From JACCWP01 sp963785115 (GTDB taxonomy: Bacteria > Actinomycetota > Actinomycetes > Propionibacteriales > Nocardioidaceae), in contig CAWATY010000006.1 in the NCBI GenBank assembly GCA_963785115.1, positions 1-64,000 of the forward strand: a stretch of 64,000 nt of DNA, written 5' to 3'. Each line of letters begins with the position of its first letter. Position 1 is the first letter of the stretch. Of this stretch, positions 60,592 through 64,000 are shown piece after piece. The position numbers and the translations under genes are program-made. Under the pieces are notes generated by a model, which saw only the letters and a list, made by a program, of their open reading frames with translations, was not told the origin of the DNA and made no database searches.

Positions 60592-62295
60592 CTACCCCGC
60601 CTCGGCCGAGCCGAGCCCGGAGCGGGTCAGCGAGCGTGACGGGTGGGTGCGGCCCAGCCGCACGGCGGCTCCGTCGACCAGCGCGGCCGAGGGTGCGGAC
60701 TCCGTCAGCGCCGCGATGAGTGCCGCGCCGTCGATCTGCAGCAGGTGGCAGTCGTCGGTCGCGCGCACGGTCGCGGTCCGGGGGATCTGCTCGATCAGGC
60801 CGATCTCCCCGAAGTAGTCACCGTTGCGCATGTCGCCGAAGGATCGCGTCGACCCGTGTTCTCCCTCGGCGGTGACCGTCAGCAGGCCCTCGACGATCAC
60901 GTAGAAGTGGTCGGCCTCCTCGCCCTCACGCATCACGACCGTCCCGGCGTCGACGTGCACGTCCGTCGCGAACCCGGCCAGCTGCTCGACCGCGCCCTCG
61001 GACACCGACGCGAACAGGTCGCAGTCGGAGAGCAGCGTGATCCTCGGGGCGAGCCGCGCCCGACGCGCCGCCGCCTCGCGGTCCATCCGGCGCAGTGCCG
61101 GCCAGCCCAGCAGGCAGGCGACCGGGATGCCGACCGACGACAGCCACAGCACCGCATCCAGCCCGAGGGCCGAGACCGCCGGCGGCACCAGCAACGAGCC
61201 CACGATGATGGCGAGGATCACCATCGTGTCGAAGGCTCCGAAGACACGGGCGAGCAGCTCGTGCGGCAGCGCCCGCTGCAGCGCGGTGATGGCCAGGACG
61301 TCGACGACCAGGGTCCCGGCACCGCGCACGACCTGAGCGCCGAAAGCCACCGCAGGGTCCGACACGACCAGGAAGATCAGCGTGGGCAGGCAGTACGCCA
61401 CCATCCCGGCCATGATCACCACGCTGAGGTGCGGCACCCGTTCGAGCCGGGTCACCAGCCCCGCGGCCAGCAGCCCGCCGACCCCGAGCCCGGCCAGCAG
61501 GTAGCCGTAGCCCTCGGCGCCCGTACCCAGGACGTCGCGGGAGAGGATCACGAACAAGACGGTGTCGATGCCGAACACGAGGGTCGCGACCAGGCTGTAC
61601 GCGACGAGCACGAAGGCCGTCGACGACGTGGTGATCGCCCGCACCCCGACCAGCATCTGCTGGACTGCTCCGACCTCGCCGCCCTCGGTGACGTCGACGG
61701 GCGTGCTCCGGGCGCGCATCCTGCCGATAGCGACCGCCGACATCAGGAACGAGAGCGCGTTGACCGCGATCGTGATGGGCGGGGGCCCGAGCAGGAGCAC
61801 CAGCGCTCCCAGCGCCGGCCCGACGATCACGGCGGCGTTGTCGATGGTGTTGCGCAGCGCGTTGGCCGAGCCCAGGTCCTTCTCCCCGACGAGCTGCGGG
61901 GTCAGCGCCGCCGTCGCGGGCTCGTAGACGGTGCTCAGCGTCGAGCTCAGCGCAGCCGTGACCATCACCAGCACGACCGGGCCGTCGAGGGCGGTCTGCA
62001 CGGCCAGCGCGAGCATGACCGCGAAGCTGGCAAGGTCGATCAGGACCATGAGCCGGACCCGCTCGAACCGCTCGGCGATCACCCCGCCGTACGCCCCGAA
62101 CACCAGCGCCGGGACGAAGCGGACAATCGTCGACGCGCCGACCCAGGCGGCCGAGCCGGTCTCGTCGAAGATCCAGACGACCAGCGCCACGTTGTAGGCC
62201 CAGGAGCCGATCGACGACGCGGTGAACGAGGCCATCAGCAGGCGGAAGTCGCGGTGCCTGAGGCTGCTGGTCAGACCCGGACCCTTGGCCACCAT
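60592..62295 (-). CDS. MFS transporter fused to a cyclic-nucleotide-binding domain
   Basis: 567 residues. Residues 1-420 are a twelve-helix major-facilitator exporter (MFS_3 type) with RHRDFRLLMASFTASSIGSW, FGAYGGVIAERFERVRLMVL and EKDLGSANALRNTIDNAAV. Residues about 440-550 are a CNB domain: LFASVSEGAVEQLAGFATDV, AGTVVMREGEEADHFYVIVE, and the phosphate-binding cassette GDYFGEIGLIEQIPRTATVR with its Glu and Arg. Transport gated by cAMP or cGMP is inferred. It is divergent, 131 bp away, from a class III cyclase gene. ATG 62295. Confidence 0.9.
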   Translation of the reverse strand: MVAKGPGLTSSLRHRDFRLLMASFTASSIGSWAYNVALVVWIFDETGSAAWVGASTIVRFVPALVFGAYGGVIAERFERVRLMVLIDLASFAVMLALAVQTALDGPVVLVMVTAALSSTLSTVYEPATAALTPQLVGEKDLGSANALRNTIDNAAVIVGPALGALVLLLGPPPITIAVNALSFLMSAVAIGRMRARSTPVDVTEGGEVGAVQQMLVGVRAITTSSTAFVLVAYSLVATLVFGIDTVLFVILSRDVLGTGAEGYGYLLAGLGVGGLLAAGLVTRLERVPHLSVVIMAGMVAYCLPTLIFLVVSDPAVAFGAQVVRGAGTLVVDVLAITALQRALPHELLARVFGAFDTMVILAIIVGSLLVPPAVSALGLDAVLWLSSVGIPVACLLGWPALRRMDREAAARRARLAPRITLLSDCDLFASVSEGAVEQLAGFATDVHVDAGTVVMREGEEADHFYVIVEGLLTVTAEGEHGSTRSFGDMRNGDYFGEIGLIEQIPRTATVRATDDCHLLQIDGAALIAALTESAPSAALVDGAAVRLGRTHPSRSLTRSGLGSAEAG

Positions 62296-62426
62296 GCCAC
62301 CCCCGGTCCGCCCGCCTCGGTCCAGCGCACGGTAGTCAGTACCGCCGGCACCCGCCGGACAACGACGACATTCGCGCCCCCACGCCTCACCCGGAAACGC
62401 CACGCCCTCGCTGCGACTGAGGTTCA

Positions 62427-64000
62427 ATGCGAGCGGTGGACTGCACGGCGTGCGGTCGGGACAACGCCCCAGGGGGAAACTTCTGTGGCTACTGCGGCGC
62501 GCCGCTGGCGATGGTCTGCGGCGCCTGCGGGGCGCATCAGCCGCGCGCCGACCACGTGTTCTGCTCCGCGTGCGGCGCCTCGCTGACCGCCTCGGCCAGC
62601 ACTCCACCCCCCGCTGCTCCCGAGCCACCCCGCCCCGCGGCGGCACGACGCCGCCCCCGCCCCGGCGGGTGAGCTGCGGTGGGTGTCGGTGGTGTTCGTC
62701 GACCTGGTGGGGTTCACCACGTGGTCGGAGGCCCGGGAGCCCGACGTGGTGCGGGAGCTGCTCAGTGGCTACTTCGACCGGGCGCGGACGGTCGTCGGGC
62801 GCTACGGCGGTGAGGTGGAGAAGTTCATCGGCGACGCGGTGATGGCGGTATGGGGTGCCCGCGTCGCCAGCGAGGACGACGCGGAGCGTGCGGTGCGGGC
62901 GGCGCTGGAGCTGGTCTCGGAGGTGGAGGAGTACGGAGAGGACGCCGGTGTCGTGGGTCTGCAGGCCCGGGCGGGGGTGGTGACCGGCCAGGTGGCGTCG
63001 TGGTCGAGTCCCGGGGAGGGGCTGGTGACCGGCGATCGGGTGAACACCGCGGCCAGGGTGCAGGCGGCGGCGCAGCCCGGGGAGGTGCTGGTCGACGAGG
63101 CGACCCGGGTGGCGGCACAGGCCGCGATCGCGTTCGAGCCGGCCGGCAGCCACCAGGTCAAGGGCAAGGCCGAGCCGCTGGTGCTGGCGCGGGCGCTGCG
63201 GGTGGTCGCCGGGGTCAGCGGGTCGCAGCGGGTCGACGGCCTGGAGGCCGGGCTGGTCGGCCGGGCGCGGGAGCTCGCGCTGGTCAAGGAGCTGTTCCAC
63301 GCCACCCAGGAGAGCGGGCGGGCCAGGCTGGTGCTGGTCTCCGGGGTGGCCGGCGTCGGCAAGTCACGGCTGGGCTGGGAGTTCGAGAAGTACGCCGACG
63401 GGTTGTCCGCGGCGCTGTGGTGGCACCGGGGGCGGTGCCTGTCGTACGGCGACGGGGTGGCGTTCTGGGCGCTGGCCGAGATGGTCCGGCAGCGCTTCGA
63501 CATCGCGCAGAACGAGTCCACCGGCTCGGTGGTCCGCAAGCTGGCCGAGCAGCTGCCCCGGTGGGTGCCCGACGAGGCCGAGCGGGACTTCGTGTTCCCC
63601 CGGTTGGGTGCGCTGCTGGGGGCGGGCGAGGCCGAGCTGTCCCGCGAGGAGCTGTTCGCCGGCTGGCGACTGTTCCTGGAGCGGATGGCCGCCAGCCAGC
63701 CGGTGGTGCTCGTCATCGAGGATCTGCACTGGGCCGACACCGGACTGCTGGACTTCATCGAGTACCTGCTGGAGTGGTCGGCCGACGTGCCGATCTTCGT
63801 GCTGGCCCTGTCCCGGCCCGAGCTCGCCGAGCGGCGTCCGGGATGGCTGGCCGACAGGCGCAACGCCACCAGCATCCAGCTGGACCCGCTGGACAACGAC
63901 GCCGTCGGCGTCTTGCTCGACGGGCTCGTCCCGGCAATGCCGGCGGGAGCCCGCTCCCGCATCGTCGACCGCTCCGAGGGCGTGCCGCTGTACGCGGTGG
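62427..64000 (+). CDS. Class III adenylate/guanylate cyclase with AAA ATPase domain (frameshift; 3' end beyond window)
   Basis: N-terminal zinc-ribbon (CTACGRDNAPGGNFCGYCGA, then CGACGAHQPRADHVFCSACG). Near 62655, in a G/C run, the literal frame ends at a TGA; the continuation one base off reads PAGELRWVSVVFVDLVGFTT. The cyclase core has metal Asp in FVDLVGF, KFIGDAVMAVWG and TGDRVNTAARVQA. An ATPase domain follows from about 63250: Walker A SGVAGVGKSRLGWEF and Walker B VVLVIEDLHWAD. This is the cyclase-ATPase-(TPR) regulator architecture; the end lies past base 64000. Confidence 0.85.

Noticed and set aside
60643..62586. 647-codon open frame antisense to the MFS-CNB gene
   Set aside because: Composition is of the antisense type (H/R/D/Q-rich) and the opposite strand encodes a clear transporter.

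Overview
The window is high-GC actinobacterial DNA, most likely from Nocardioides or another Nocardioidaceae genus. This is inferred from very high GC at third codon positions, many GTG starts, mycothiol genes (mshD and an mshC-like ligase), a tuberculostearic-acid-type methylation pair (tmsB/tmsA-like), a Nudix-histidine phosphatase fusion near ppk, and PhoP-, LexA- and Fur-type operator sequences of actinobacterial style. It looks like ordinary chromosome: no complete prophage, insertion sequence, CRISPR array or plasmid gene was found.

Layout. 1-4.2 kb: secreted 5'-nucleotidase (cut by the window start), an HSL-type hydrolase and mshD, enclosed by two oppositely oriented arrays of one 22-bp tandem repeat. 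4.2-12.7 kb: phosphate block (ppk1, pstSCAB, frameshifted membrane protein, Nudix-phosphatase), with PhoP-type 11-nt direct repeats before ppk1 and pstS. 12.7-21.8 kb: two secreted cell-wall proteins with an M15-like fold, a KEKER-repeat secreted protein, threonine synthase with LtrA, and a permease-D-aminoacylase pair. 22.1-26.3 kb: tRNA-Lys, endolysin-like amidase, hemerythrin protein, an AlkB-like dioxygenase behind a near-perfect SOS box, and a cluster of broken or frameshifted genes. 26.3-34.6 kb: ArsR-AHSA1-HAD operon, LLM oxidoreductase, secreted RCC1 protein, an ECF42-type sigma factor with its DGPF protein and a matched pair of divergent promoter-like sites, DUF6069 protein, cupin protein and a heavily decayed 13E12/HNH pseudogene. 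34.7-45.5 kb: secreted TAP-like hydrolase, membrane GGDEF-EAL protein, MshC-like ligase, cydAB, and a RseB/LolA-like protein with an ABC transporter. 45.5-55.2 kb: lipase, beta-propeller protein, an AbiEi/DUF559-type nuclease-like gene, tmsB-tmsA, ankyrin protein, catalase and Fur regulator, with four copies of an 85-bp palindromic element between genes. 55.2-64 kb: ferritin-like protein, OYE flavoenzyme (frameshifted), aroQ, HATPase protein, zincin, tRNA-Glu/Asp/Phe cluster, MBL-fold hydrolase, DVEAH-repeat protein, and a divergent pair made of an MFS-cyclic-nucleotide-binding fusion and a class III cyclase-ATPase that runs off the window.

Regulatory themes visible in the DNA are phosphate starvation (PhoP boxes), SOS repair (LexA box before the AlkB gene), peroxide/metal stress (Fur-catalase coupling), an ECF42 unit, and cyclic-nucleotide and c-di-GMP signalling. 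Single-base indels break at least seven otherwise conserved genes; most fall in G/C runs, so base-calling error has to be weighed against true decay. The 13E12 gene, with seven or more breaks, is decayed in either case.
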